Source: Fibrobacter sp. UWB4 (lineage in GTDB: Bacteria; Fibrobacterota; Fibrobacteria; Fibrobacterales; Fibrobacteraceae). Taken from it: DNA of 64,000 nt. How positions within the stretch are numbered: the first letter of the stretch is position 1; each line of letters opens with the position of its first letter. Position numbers and translations under genes: made by a program. Below the pieces are notes generated by a model that saw only the letters and a program-made list of their open reading frames with translations, ran no database searches and was not told the origin of the DNA. The DNA lies in assembly GCF_002210345.1 (NCBI RefSeq), contig NZ_MWQI01000002.1, positions 310,001 through 374,000 on the forward strand, read 5' to 3'. Below, in pieces: positions 1 through 9,987 of this stretch.

Positions 1-480
1 GCCATTTTTCAGGCCCGCAAAAAAAGCATTTCCATTATCACCAATAAAGCCCTCCGTTCCGCGAATCGAAGCAGCAGCAGTCCCCGTACTGAAATCTACC
101 TTATTGCCTTTATTTTTTTCAACATTAAAGCCCATATACCCCTTTCGGATATCAGGCTTTATAACATAGTTACCCGATCCATCGTCTTCAATAAGGTCCT
201 TAATACTGACAACGGAATTTTCAGCAATAGTAAGAACGCTATTATCCCCTTTCAATTTCAGCTCAATAGCACCGCCATCACTGGTCTTAAAGCAGTTGTT
301 CAGTTCAAATTTGGCTCCATACTTAGCAGCAGTCCAGTCCGAACTATCAGCACAGCTATTTTTACTCTTATAAGCTTCGGGAACAACACCACTAATTGTA
401 CCCACTTTGGGAGCCGCAGAAACAGACAATGGGGCGACTATCGCAAGTAATAAACACGACAACGACAGATGCTTGAACAT
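1..480 (-). CDS. FecR-like exported protein, 3' part cut by window edge
   Basis: An open frame runs from an ATG at 480 to the left edge without a stop (160 residues visible). The first ~21 residues form a signal peptide ending VSA-AP. The rest has the pattern of FecR domains: a stretch on expressing a negative or regulatory determinant (ELKLKGDNSVLTIAENSVVSI), then KVDFSTGTAAASIRGTEGF, close to the typical TPTAvvgVRGT segment. FecR-like periplasmic domains occur in iron-signalling proteins and in many surface proteins of unknown role. A pyrimidine-rich stretch follows the start and no clear operon partner is visible. The function beyond an exported FecR-like domain cannot be read. Confidence 0.7.
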   Translation of the reverse strand, partial: MFKHLSLSCLLLAIVAPLSVSAAPKVGTISGVVPEAYKSKNSCADSSDWTAAKYGAKFELNNCFKTSDGGAIELKLKGDNSVLTIAENSVVSIKDLIEDDGSGNYVIKPDIRKGYMGFNVEKNKGNKVDFSTGTAAASIRGTEGFIGDNGNAFFAGLKNG

Positions 481-568
481 AAAACTTCTCCAACTATTTT
501 CTTACAATAAATTTACTTTTTTTGTAAGAAATGGCAATAGAATTTTAAGAAAGGCAAGCTAAATCACA

Positions 569-895
569 TCACCCACCGGCAAGCTTAACCGTATACCCCT
601 TTTTCTCAAGTTCGGCCTTGAGAACGTTACGCTTATCGCCCTGGATCTCGATATTGAAATCCTTAACAGATCCACCAACTCCGCATTTTTGCTTTAATGC
701 GCGAGCCAGGTCCTTAAGTTCATCTTCATCCATCGGCACTCCAGAAACAACACTTGCCATTTTACCACCGCCAAGGCGTTTCAGCATAATGCGGACAACG
801 CCATCGCCCTGCGGACGACTCGCCTTCGGCTTTTCTTCCTTGATTCGGCCTACTCCACTTGCAAATACTAGCGTAGAACGTTCTTCGATACCCAT
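569..895 (-). CDS. yciH: SUI1/eIF1-family translation factor, YciH-like
   Basis: The 108-residue product has the SUI1 fold pattern: a basic loop MLKRLGGGKMASVVSGV, then LKQKCGVGGSVKD and IEIQGDKRNVLKAELEKKGY, as in bacterial YciH, which is also 108 residues in E. coli. YciH relatives are thought to act on start-codon fidelity or translation under stress. The start at 895 (MGIEERS) is preferred over the longer frame to 934 because GAGG lies 6 bases upstream of it; two other in-frame ATGs further up have no ribosome-binding site. It sits alone, downstream of the giant surface gene and separated from it by a terminator. Confidence 0.85.
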   Translation of the reverse strand: MGIEERSTLVFASGVGRIKEEKPKASRPQGDGVVRIMLKRLGGGKMASVVSGVPMDEDELKDLARALKQKCGVGGSVKDFNIEIQGDKRNVLKAELEKKGYTVKLAGG

Positions 896-954
896 GCAAT
901 ACCTCATTTTTGTCAAAAGATAGTTAATAGCCAAATTGCGTTTTTTATTTATAC

Positions 955-990
955 AAAAGAATCCCGACCATTGCTGATCGGGATTCTTTT
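955..990. terminator. Bidirectional intrinsic terminator
   Basis: GAATCCCGA (959-967) pairs with TCGGGATTC (978-986), flanked by A and T runs on both sides. It can stop transcription from the giant gene on the minus strand and from anything entering on the plus strand. Confidence 0.8.
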
Positions 991-1005
991 TTTAAGCTTT
1001 ACGCC

Positions 1006-4000
1006 TTACTTTTTCTTCGAAGAAGATTTCTTGTTTTCCTTCTTAGAAGACTTAGAAGCCTTTTCGTTTCCGCGAAGCACCGGGCGTCTATAACCAAAGC
1101 GCTTCATCATTTCGTCGCTAGACTTCAGGATATCGCCAATCTTAGACTTGCTATCCACAGGCGGGACCACGCAACGCTGCTTAGAGCGAACTTCAACCTT
1201 GGTCTTCACGATATACGGACCTGTACCATAGAGGCGACCGTTTGCATCTCTCAATTCACCGTTCATATCCGGTTTCATTTCGAAGAAGAACTTCACAAGG
1301 CCAGCCTTGTCTACAAAATCAGGATCGTCGATATCATAATCGAACTTGTATTCATCGACAAACTGGCCGCTTGTCGTGAAGAACCAGAGTGTCACGCGAG
1401 CCTTAGAAGTGTAGAGCGTCGCCGCACTATAGTCCTTACCAAGTTCCTTCTGGAATTCTTCAGAGCAGTATTTCTTGACATATTCATCAACAGAAACCTT
1501 CTCACTGCCATCGGCATCGACACCTTCCAAAGCGACCATGTTACCGTTGATAATGATATCGTCCAAAGTCGCAAGACCACCAACAGCGCTAACAATCGGC
1601 AACTTCATATCTATGGTAACCGTCGGGCCAATGTGACCCTTGTAACCCGGATACGGTTCTTCACCCGAGCCCTTCTTAGATTTCTTCGAAGTTCCCTTAA
1701 TGACTTCAACTTCCTTATCCGTCTTCGGATTATAAATGGTCACTGCATAGGTCTGATCTTCTTCAGGCGGATTCTTGTCATAGTACTTATTCACAGAATC
1801 AATAGAAACGATAACCATCGGTTCTTCAAGATCGATATTCACATCCTTAGCCTTCTTCATCATGACCTTAACTTCAGCAATCGTTTCGTTGCCAGCCTTG
1901 TCACGATAAATACGCTTGATGGTGTTCACACCCTTTTCAAGGCTCTGGAAGTTCAAGGTATCTTGCTTGACACAATTCTTCTTGTCGCCATCAACGGCAA
2001 TGCACCAATCAACATCGACGAAGTTCGCATAGACAACATCGCCATCGGACGGAGAAAGGATTTCAACAATCGGAGCAAGCTTATCAAGCACCATGAACAC
2101 GGACTTGTCAGCTGAGTTGCCAAACTTGTTCGTATAGGTGTATGTCACAAGATAACCCCTGTCACCTTCTTCATTAGCAACGATCTTGCCCTTTTCGTCA
2201 ATGACGTAAGAAACTGTAGTCTTGTCGCCTTCTTCGCCCTTAGCAATGTAAGTCACCGTAAAGGCGCCAACACCAGTCTTCAAGTCAACATCGCCACTAT
2301 CGCTATCCTTTCCAGAAAAACTCTTCGGAGCTTCAACCAGCAAGTTGCCTTCGGAATCACCATACAGGATCTGACCAGTCTTGGCATCAGCCTTGTAAGA
2401 AACAACCACCTTCTTGCCCTTGACATCGACAGTCTTGGAGACCTCAATCACTTCGATGCTAATCTTCTTGCCATCTTCATCAATCACGGTAGACTTGACC
2501 ATTTCGCCCTTGTCATCGACAAAGTAAGACACAGTAACCGAGTCTCCGTTCACGACCTTTGTATACGAGATCTTCTTTTTGTCTCCAATCGGCTTTTCAT
2601 AGACATCCGTTTTCGGATTCTTTTCAAGCGTGATTTCAGACTTGGAAACGCTGACCATGTCCTTTACAGTCTTATCCGAGATCGCAAGCGTATCCAGGAC
2701 AACGACAACCTTGAACGATTCCTTGACGCCAGAAGCAGAATCCTTCACAGAAACCGTAACTTCCTTCGTCTTGTCGTTCACGTAAACAGACGAGTCCTTT
2801 TTATCGACACCTTCGACAATCGTGTAAATGTTATCGGCTTCGACCTTGATCCTCTTCGTATCGATATCGACAACCGGAGCGGACTTGCTGAAGCATACTT
2901 CAATAGAATCAGAGCCTGCAACATCCTTACTCTTATCCTTATAGGACTTGGTAATAATCTGGCAGCCTTCCTTCAAGGTATCAAGACTAGACATGGGCTT
3001 GCCATCCTGTTTCCATTCGACAGTGATGACTTCCTGGTTCGTGTAAATCGTCTTGTTCTTCGGCTTGATATAAACAGAATCACCAGCTTCAACACGAGTA
3101 ATCTCGACTTCAGACTTTTCAACAACGTTACCAACCTTAATGGTAATATCGGTGGTGTCAGAGAACTCGCCATCCGTCACATAGACCTTAATTACATAGG
3201 ACTTTTCCTTTTCGTAGTCAAGATCACCCTTCAGAACAATGTCGCCATTCGTCTTGATTTCGAACTTATCGTTTTCGTCAATCGGATAGAACTTCAGTGT
3301 GCTGAATTCCTTGTTCTTGGTATCAGGATCCTTGGCTTCGATCGGCCCCTTCTTGGTTCCCGGCTTGGAATCTTCAGGGAACGTGAATTCCTGCGGATTA
3401 AGCGTCGGAGGTTCATTCAAGTCATTGACCTTGATGACAATTTCACTTTCAGAAGACATGCCATCAATATCTTTAACTCTCACCTTGATAGTGAACTTCT
3501 GCATTTTTTCATAGTCAATGTCAGCACCCTTAGCAACCTTGATTTCACCTTCCGGAGAAACCGTCACATACGGACTCTTTTCAGCAAGTTCAAAGATGAG
3601 AACGCCTTCGCCATCCGGATCTGTAGCCTCGAGCTGACCGATAAGAACGCCTTCTTCAGCACCTTCATCAACATCATAATCCTTCTTTGTGATGACAGGA
3701 ATTTCAGGAGCATCCTTAAGCGTAATTACAATCGTCTTGCTCGTCTTAAGTTTCGGGTATTTTTTCGAATCACGATCAGACAACGTAACGTCTAATTCAA
3801 AGACCTTACGTTTTGCAGTTTCATAGTCGAAATCACGCAATGTCTTAAGCTTACCATCCGCAGTAATCGTAAACAGATCCGTATCGCCCCCTACAGCGGC
3901 AAACACGTTATCCGTAAATACCTTAGAGGTATCGATATCATCTGGGTAGAGCTTAGCGAAAGCAGAATTTGCACCCTTGTTTTCGTAAAGGACAAACTCA

Positions 4001-7000
4001 GAACCACCCGAAATAACCGGCATTTCGTTCACGTCAACAATCTTGATAGTCTTCGTAACTTCGTCAGTTTCACCATCGGCATCCATTACAGAAACATTGA
4101 CCTTGTGAGTGTGGGTAATGGTTTCATAATTCAACCTGTCGCCATTCTTCACAATGAGGCAGAGCTGATACTTAGAATCGACTTTCTTGATTTTCGCATC
4201 AAACAGACGGTCAGCATCCGTATTGCCGGCATCCGTCACGTAAGGAACGAGACTTTCCACTTGAGGTTTGCCATCTCGTACGTCTTCATCATGGACGTCA
4301 TAGCAAGCTATTTCGAATCCTGTCGGAGCATTATTATCAATCGTATTTTCCTCAACATCATAGCCTTCCTCGCCATCATCTTCGATGATCGGCTTATCCG
4401 CATCATCCAGGAGATGAATGATCGCAAGGGTTGTAGCGCTATAATTCTTGAAGCCCCTGGATTCACCGTTATCCGTAGCCGTCACCCAGACATAATAGTA
4501 TTCCTTCTTTTCGAAGTTCAGGGCGTTAGAAACGAGATAGATCTTACCGTCTTCAATCTTGAACGCATTTGCATCTTTAGAACCCGTTTCATAATCAGAA
4601 AGGGAATATTTCAGCACACTCCAGGAATCTTCATCATCGGCGACAACAGAGCCGACAAATTCGCCCGCCTTCGCATTTTCATGGACTTCAAACGGGTATT
4701 CTTTCTTTTTATACGTCGGAGCATCGTTCACATCATTAACCTTGATCTTGACATCGATACCATCAGAAAGCGTCGGCTCAGCAGCATCGGTCACGACAAG
4801 ATGGACAATGTATTCATCCTGGACTTCATAGTTCAATATGCTGTCCTTAGCCACCTTGATAACACCATCGACATACGTAAACGCCTTGTAATCATCAGGA
4901 GCGATTTCTGATGCCGTGATAGAATACTTCGGAGATTTGCAAGTAGTGCTGAAGGAACCCTTGCAGTCATCATCTATGGCAAGCACTTCACCGACTTTAG
5001 TTCCCTTCAAAGTATTTTCGTCAACAGTAAGGACTGGAATATCCGAGAAAACAGGCCCTTCATCTACATTTTCAACATTGACAGTGACAACAGCTTCCTT
5101 TTCGAATTCCTTATCCGTAACGACGACCTTGAAAGTATAGAGTTTCTTGGTTTCGTAATCGAACTTTGCGTTATTGATCGTAAAGATTTCGCCAGTACGT
5201 CCATCGATATCGAACAAGGCCGATTCTTCACCCTTAAGCGAGAAATACAATGTACCGAAGCTGGGATTATAGATATCAGGATCTTCAGCCTTTGCGATAC
5301 CCAAAGAGGTGGACTTCGTTGTATTTTCACTAACCTTAAAGTTATAAGGCGGATTCTTAAATGCAGGTTCTTCATTCACGTCGATCACTCGGATCTTTGT
5401 ATCCTGCGTTGTCTTATTTCCCTTAGTGTCTTCAACCGTCAATGTAACATTAAATACGGCATCACCTTCAGTCGCCTTATAGAGTTTTTCGTAATCAAGG
5501 TCAGCAATTGTCTTGATCACAAACTTGCTCTTTAAGTTAGCATCGGTCTTACCCACCTGAACAACTTCAAAAAGCTCTGCAGCATCAAGCGCAGCTGTAG
5601 CGTCTTTATCCGTTATCGTAATTTTCAGTTTATCCTTATCGGCAGCATCCTCATCATAAACGACGATATTACCACCATCCAAAACCGTTCCGATATCGGC
5701 ACGTTCTTCCACTTCATAAGGACTTGTCAGCACTTCGAACTTAGAAGGTCTATTCACATCCGTAACAAGGATGGTAATTGTTTTCGTTGTCGATTGCGGC
5801 GGGTTTTCAGGATCCCGAGAACTATCCGTCACTCTTGCCACAAACATGTACTTATTCTGCTTTGTATAATTCAGTTCCTTGCCTGGAGCAACAGTAATTT
5901 TTCCCGTAAAAGGATCCACGTTAAACGGGAAATCCAGGCTTCCATTAACTTCGAGAACTTCATCCACCTTATAAGTCAACTTATTGAAGAGATAGGGATG
6001 ATTACCATTCGGGCATGCAGATGCAGAAACTTTAGAGCAGAAATCCGGATCCGTAGCTTCAATGTATCCAATAGCGCCATCCGCGTTCGTTTTTGTTTCA
6101 GGAACAGAAATCGCAGTGGAATTTGTAATCGTTGGCGGTTCGTTAACATCCGTGACAACAATTTTTCTGTTAATCGTTATACGAATGAGATTATTGGTGG
6201 AATTATATCCAGAAGCAACAACAACAACCGTATAGGTATTATTCGGATAAAGAGACTCAAAGTCTAGCGCTGACTTAACAGTAATGATACCCAACTGGTC
6301 CTGAATATCAAACAGGTTCTTCGCACTAGCACTAGCATCTTGATCAACTTCATATGTAAGATCACTCTTTATTTCTTTCAACTTTTGCTGGATTTCATCA
6401 TCTTCAATTTTCTCAAGGACCTTAGAAAAGTCTTCAACGATTCCTTCACTACCTTCCTTAACCAAAGCTGAACCTTCTGTATCATATTCAATCGTAGGTT
6501 CAACAATGTCGAGAATCTTCACAGTAACTTCGACTTCCTTAGAAAAATCGCCATCAGAAACAGTCACCTTGAATGTATATGTTGATTTTTCTGTTTCATA
6601 ATCAAATTCATGATTAGAATACAATTCACCATTGTACCTGTTAACCGTAAATTTGCTGGCATCAGCAGTATTGGTCGTAGACATTACATATGTCAGATTG
6701 CTGAACGAAGGATTATAGATGTCAAGATCAGAAGCGGTAACACGAGCCACCTCCAAACAGTCACCAGGCTTTTTGTCAACAGTTTCAGCATAAGTCTTAC
6801 AAACCGGGCTTCCAATCGGCAGGTGCTCCTGGAGACTGAAACTTCCACCCTGGGCCGTAAGCGTTTCATTGACATCTAAAACAGTAATCTTGGTCGAAGC
6901 AGAAACAGAATGGTTCGCCTTATCCGTTACAGTAATCTTTACAGGATACGTAGCATTACCTGTAGAAGCCTTATAGAGAGCTTCGTAATCGAGCAGGGAC

Positions 7001-9705
7001 TGGTTCTTGACTTGAATAGCCACATCTCTCTTACCGCCATTCGCCTTGACTTCAACAACTTCAAAGATATCGGCCAAAGTCTTGTTTTTCAACGTTGTCG
7101 TAGCAGCTGCGGCGCCCGTAATAGCACCGGACAATTCATACTTCAACACTTCAAGGCTTCCGCTAACTTTATCGTAATCTTCAACAACGAACGTTGGAGG
7201 CAACCTTGTTCCCTTGGGAGAATTTTCATTGACTTTATATTCCTTTTCCAAAACAAATTGCGGAGGCGGTTCATTCACATCCGTGAGGTCCACCGTAATT
7301 GTAGCCTCAGCAGATTTTTCACCATCCGTCACAGAGAACTTGAAAGTCCAGGTCGGCTTGGTTTCGAAATCAAGCTTACTACCATCCGTAATGACGAGTT
7401 TAGCAGTTCCATTATCAAACTTGAACGGAACGCCCGATGTTATGACGCTATAGGTCAAAGGATCACCATCAGGATCATCTGCAGAAGTCACCTCACCTAC
7501 GGGTTCGCCACTCGGCCAGTCCTTACCATCCGGATTTTTCTCAGGTTTCGTAAACTTTTCGTTCCCAACAGTCGGGGCATCGTTGTCATTCTTGATATTA
7601 ATCGTAATCTTAAACTTATCAGATGTTTCCGGATGCTTAGGAGCACTTTCTGTTGCAGCATCGTCCGTTACGGTTGCATAAACAACGTATTTGCTCTTTT
7701 TGTTGTAGTTCAATACGGCACCAGACTTTACCGTGATTGTCGCATTCTGATTGGACAACTTGCTAATATCAAATACCTTCTTGAATTCCGCATAGTCACC
7801 AGAAGTTTCATCCAATTTGTAAGTATAGGTATCCTTACTTCTTTCATTAGCCAAATCAGACGAAGAAACATCAGCCGTAGAAATATCATTTACAACAATC
7901 GGGCCGCCAGACACAAGGTGATCCAATTCACTCACAAAGAAAGTAGCATCAGCAACAGTAGGCTTATCATTTACGGCAGCAACATTAACCGTAGCCGTGT
8001 ATTCCTTAGAAGTGACATCGCCAGCACCATCGCCAACAACTTTATACTTGAATTTAGCATAGCCGTTGCCATAATGGTTTTCTTCAGCACGATAAACCAA
8101 CTTACCCAAATTAGCAACAGCAACCTTATAGCCAGAACTACCAACGGACGTAATCACCGAGCCATTGTACGACAAAGTTCCCTTATTCGGGAGACCGCTT
8201 ATAATAACGCTTGCAAAATTTGAGGTGTGCAGGAATTTAAATTCACTTGCCGTAAATTTATAATCAGTATCTTCCTTAGCATTTACAACAAGTTCACTAG
8301 AAACTGTAGGCAGTTCATCGTTACTGACGATGAAAATCTTATAGCCCAAATTAGCTTCATAATCACTAGATAGTTCTGCGCCCTTGATGTTGTTGATCTG
8401 GAACCAAAGAGCTTCGTCTTTTTCGACATAGCCATCGATTAAAGGCTTGATATTGATGCCCGTGGCCTTGAGCTGACCAACAGGAATTTCGCCTTTTCCA
8501 ACTTCACCCTTATTGCATATCGGGAATTTATGGGAAGCATCAGCGGTGCCAACATCGGCATAACCGGCATACGTATTTTGGACACCCTCACCATTCTTGT
8601 CAAATTCAAAGCAATAATCAAAAGTAACCTTTTCTTCAGATTCTTTATCCAATACAATATCAAGGGGTTCCCACTTATCGCTTTCCTTTATCCTCTTTGA
8701 ATTATTGTCTACAATAAGTTTCGCAGTGGGCCAAATACGCTTAAATGTAAAGTTTTTAGCATCAATTTCATTACCGATAACAATTTTATTTGCAATAAAT
8801 TGACCAGAAATAATCATATTGCATTTCATAGTAAGCGTACCATTACTAACCAGGGTACCCATAATTTGAACGTTATCAATATTTTCGAAAGTAATGTCAC
8901 CATCGACATATATCACCAAGTTGCCTTTATATTCCGAAGGAGCGAGATCCTTGCCAGCGACAGGATCACGGACCACAATTTCCGGATGTGTTTTCAAATT
9001 CAGGCTCTTAGTAAAGATACGTGCAATTTGCTTTTCAGGGATTGAAATAACGAGACGACTATCATTTTGGAAATCAATAGAGCTATAATACAAGTCACAA
9101 GTACCACCAGAGCATGCAGAACTTACATCAAGAAGCGTTCTTTTGTTAGAATTATTACCTACAGAGAGAGATCCACCCCATGTAACGCCACTCAAAGTCG
9201 GAACCTTAATGTTCGAGCGATAGTCCGGAATAATCGAAGGATCACATTGACCAGTCGATGCAGTCATGCTACAAGTCTGGACTCCATTACGGACTATAGC
9301 TCCATTTGAACCGCCCACACGAACAGGGCCTGTCAAAATTTCAAAATTCTGACCACTATTGGTAATGCTGCCACCAACAACAATAGGGCCATCAAGCCAT
9401 CCGCCATCACCCACTGAAGAGAGATTCTTCACTGTACCTACAGCACCAAGCGTCAACAAATCGATGTCTGCAGGATAACTCATTGTAGATTTATCGAAAT
9501 ACTTTGGATCGTAAAAACCAGGGCGGTTACCCAATTCAATACCGTCGGTTCCCCAAAGCTTATACTGCGTCAGGTAGTTCCAGTTGTTTACATCCGAGCT
9601 TTCGCTACCAAACGTCAACGGAGAAATCGCGGTAGCAGCCATCGACGAAACAGTCCCTACCAATACCAAGGCGGCCACTTTAAGACTTGTTTTACCTAAC
9701 CACAT
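1006..9705 (-). CDS. Giant cadherin-repeat cell-surface protein, 2899 residues
   Basis: A signal peptide (about residues 1-23) is followed by an N-terminal region (to ~460) holding the phrase QYKLWGTDG and GGS/GPV-type beta repeats. About 14 cadherin-like repeats follow (~460-2195). They carry the usual marks: ENTxxGTxVG, DxDxxxxxxLxYSI, TGxI, LDYExxxxYxxxVxVTD and DVNEPP linkers, whose acidic residues bind calcium in cadherins. The last ~700 residues are a different module with repeated DSVYIKPKN, DKAGNE and VGGLATLDDI phrases, ending in FGYRRP and a Lys/Ser-rich tail. The next gene upstream has the same N-terminal phrase and the same C-terminal module, so the two are tandem paralogues. The likely role is adhesion or surface-layer architecture (inference). 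Confidence 0.85.
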   Translation of the reverse strand: MWLGKTSLKVAALVLVGTVSSMAATAISPLTFGSESSDVNNWNYLTQYKLWGTDGIELGNRPGFYDPKYFDKSTMSYPADIDLLTLGAVGTVKNLSSVGDGGWLDGPIVVGGSITNSGQNFEILTGPVRVGGSNGAIVRNGVQTCSMTASTGQCDPSIIPDYRSNIKVPTLSGVTWGGSLSVGNNSNKRTLLDVSSACSGGTCDLYYSSIDFQNDSRLVISIPEKQIARIFTKSLNLKTHPEIVVRDPVAGKDLAPSEYKGNLVIYVDGDITFENIDNVQIMGTLVSNGTLTMKCNMIISGQFIANKIVIGNEIDAKNFTFKRIWPTAKLIVDNNSKRIKESDKWEPLDIVLDKESEEKVTFDYCFEFDKNGEGVQNTYAGYADVGTADASHKFPICNKGEVGKGEIPVGQLKATGINIKPLIDGYVEKDEALWFQINNIKGAELSSDYEANLGYKIFIVSNDELPTVSSELVVNAKEDTDYKFTASEFKFLHTSNFASVIISGLPNKGTLSYNGSVITSVGSSGYKVAVANLGKLVYRAEENHYGNGYAKFKYKVVGDGAGDVTSKEYTATVNVAAVNDKPTVADATFFVSELDHLVSGGPIVVNDISTADVSSSDLANERSKDTYTYKLDETSGDYAEFKKVFDISKLSNQNATITVKSGAVLNYNKKSKYVVYATVTDDAATESAPKHPETSDKFKITINIKNDNDAPTVGNEKFTKPEKNPDGKDWPSGEPVGEVTSADDPDGDPLTYSVITSGVPFKFDNGTAKLVITDGSKLDFETKPTWTFKFSVTDGEKSAEATITVDLTDVNEPPPQFVLEKEYKVNENSPKGTRLPPTFVVEDYDKVSGSLEVLKYELSGAITGAAAATTTLKNKTLADIFEVVEVKANGGKRDVAIQVKNQSLLDYEALYKASTGNATYPVKITVTDKANHSVSASTKITVLDVNETLTAQGGSFSLQEHLPIGSPVCKTYAETVDKKPGDCLEVARVTASDLDIYNPSFSNLTYVMSTTNTADASKFTVNRYNGELYSNHEFDYETEKSTYTFKVTVSDGDFSKEVEVTVKILDIVEPTIEYDTEGSALVKEGSEGIVEDFSKVLEKIEDDEIQQKLKEIKSDLTYEVDQDASASAKNLFDIQDQLGIITVKSALDFESLYPNNTYTVVVVASGYNSTNNLIRITINRKIVVTDVNEPPTITNSTAISVPETKTNADGAIGYIEATDPDFCSKVSASACPNGNHPYLFNKLTYKVDEVLEVNGSLDFPFNVDPFTGKITVAPGKELNYTKQNKYMFVARVTDSSRDPENPPQSTTKTITILVTDVNRPSKFEVLTSPYEVEERADIGTVLDGGNIVVYDEDAADKDKLKITITDKDATAALDAAELFEVVQVGKTDANLKSKFVIKTIADLDYEKLYKATEGDAVFNVTLTVEDTKGNKTTQDTKIRVIDVNEEPAFKNPPYNFKVSENTTKSTSLGIAKAEDPDIYNPSFGTLYFSLKGEESALFDIDGRTGEIFTINNAKFDYETKKLYTFKVVVTDKEFEKEAVVTVNVENVDEGPVFSDIPVLTVDENTLKGTKVGEVLAIDDDCKGSFSTTCKSPKYSITASEIAPDDYKAFTYVDGVIKVAKDSILNYEVQDEYIVHLVVTDAAEPTLSDGIDVKIKVNDVNDAPTYKKKEYPFEVHENAKAGEFVGSVVADDEDSWSVLKYSLSDYETGSKDANAFKIEDGKIYLVSNALNFEKKEYYYVWVTATDNGESRGFKNYSATTLAIIHLLDDADKPIIEDDGEEGYDVEENTIDNNAPTGFEIACYDVHDEDVRDGKPQVESLVPYVTDAGNTDADRLFDAKIKKVDSKYQLCLIVKNGDRLNYETITHTHKVNVSVMDADGETDEVTKTIKIVDVNEMPVISGGSEFVLYENKGANSAFAKLYPDDIDTSKVFTDNVFAAVGGDTDLFTITADGKLKTLRDFDYETAKRKVFELDVTLSDRDSKKYPKLKTSKTIVITLKDAPEIPVITKKDYDVDEGAEEGVLIGQLEATDPDGEGVLIFELAEKSPYVTVSPEGEIKVAKGADIDYEKMQKFTIKVRVKDIDGMSSESEIVIKVNDLNEPPTLNPQEFTFPEDSKPGTKKGPIEAKDPDTKNKEFSTLKFYPIDENDKFEIKTNGDIVLKGDLDYEKEKSYVIKVYVTDGEFSDTTDITIKVGNVVEKSEVEITRVEAGDSVYIKPKNKTIYTNQEVITVEWKQDGKPMSSLDTLKEGCQIITKSYKDKSKDVAGSDSIEVCFSKSAPVVDIDTKRIKVEADNIYTIVEGVDKKDSSVYVNDKTKEVTVSVKDSASGVKESFKVVVVLDTLAISDKTVKDMVSVSKSEITLEKNPKTDVYEKPIGDKKKISYTKVVNGDSVTVSYFVDDKGEMVKSTVIDEDGKKISIEVIEVSKTVDVKGKKVVVSYKADAKTGQILYGDSEGNLLVEAPKSFSGKDSDSGDVDLKTGVGAFTVTYIAKGEEGDKTTVSYVIDEKGKIVANEEGDRGYLVTYTYTNKFGNSADKSVFMVLDKLAPIVEILSPSDGDVVYANFVDVDWCIAVDGDKKNCVKQDTLNFQSLEKGVNTIKRIYRDKAGNETIAEVKVMMKKAKDVNIDLEEPMVIVSIDSVNKYYDKNPPEEDQTYAVTIYNPKTDKEVEVIKGTSKKSKKGSGEEPYPGYKGHIGPTVTIDMKLPIVSAVGGLATLDDIIINGNMVALEGVDADGSEKVSVDEYVKKYCSEEFQKELGKDYSAATLYTSKARVTLWFFTTSGQFVDEYKFDYDIDDPDFVDKAGLVKFFFEMKPDMNGELRDANGRLYGTGPYIVKTKVEVRSKQRCVVPPVDSKSKIGDILKSSDEMMKRFGYRRPVLRGNEKASKSSKKENKKSSSKKK

Positions 9706-9803
9706 AATATTTTTATGCTCCTTTTGCTACGGCAAATATCCTCACACAAATTTGCCACAGTTTTCCACGCCCCAAACATCCATGTTATATCTTATACTAA
9801 AGA

Positions 9804-9814
9804 AATATAGTAAC
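9804..9814 (-). promoter_or_regulatory. Putative -10 region of the giant cadherin gene
   Basis: On the minus strand this reads GTTACTATATT, about 100 bases before the start codon. The identical 11-mer lies in front of the second cadherin gene (15821-15831), suggesting a shared promoter. No convincing -35 is visible. The remainder of 9706-9987 is AT-rich and holds no gene. Confidence 0.4.
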
Positions 9815-9940
9815 GACCTTATTTAATGCAATAGAAAATTTTAAAAAAAGTAAGAAAAAAGTACCATTTTTTCTGTTTTTTCAAAAGTTCTACAACAGGT
9901 CTTTATCTTTTGTATTATATGCAGCCGAGAGATAGGAAAA

Positions 9941-9962
9941 GGGCGGAACCGAAGTTCCGCCC
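9941..9962 (-). terminator. Terminator after the 1929-residue cadherin gene
   Basis: GGGCGGAAC and GTTCCGCCC form a 9-bp stem with a 4-base loop, followed on the minus strand by CTTTTCC. It separates the two cadherin genes, so they are probably transcribed independently. Confidence 0.7.
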
Positions 9963-9987
9963 TACAACTTATCAACAAGCGATTCAC

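Noticed and set aside
4105-8223. Long plus-strand frames across the giant cadherin gene
   Set aside because: They are mirror images of a repetitive, GAT/GAA-rich coding sequence and show Ile/Arg-rich products without domains.
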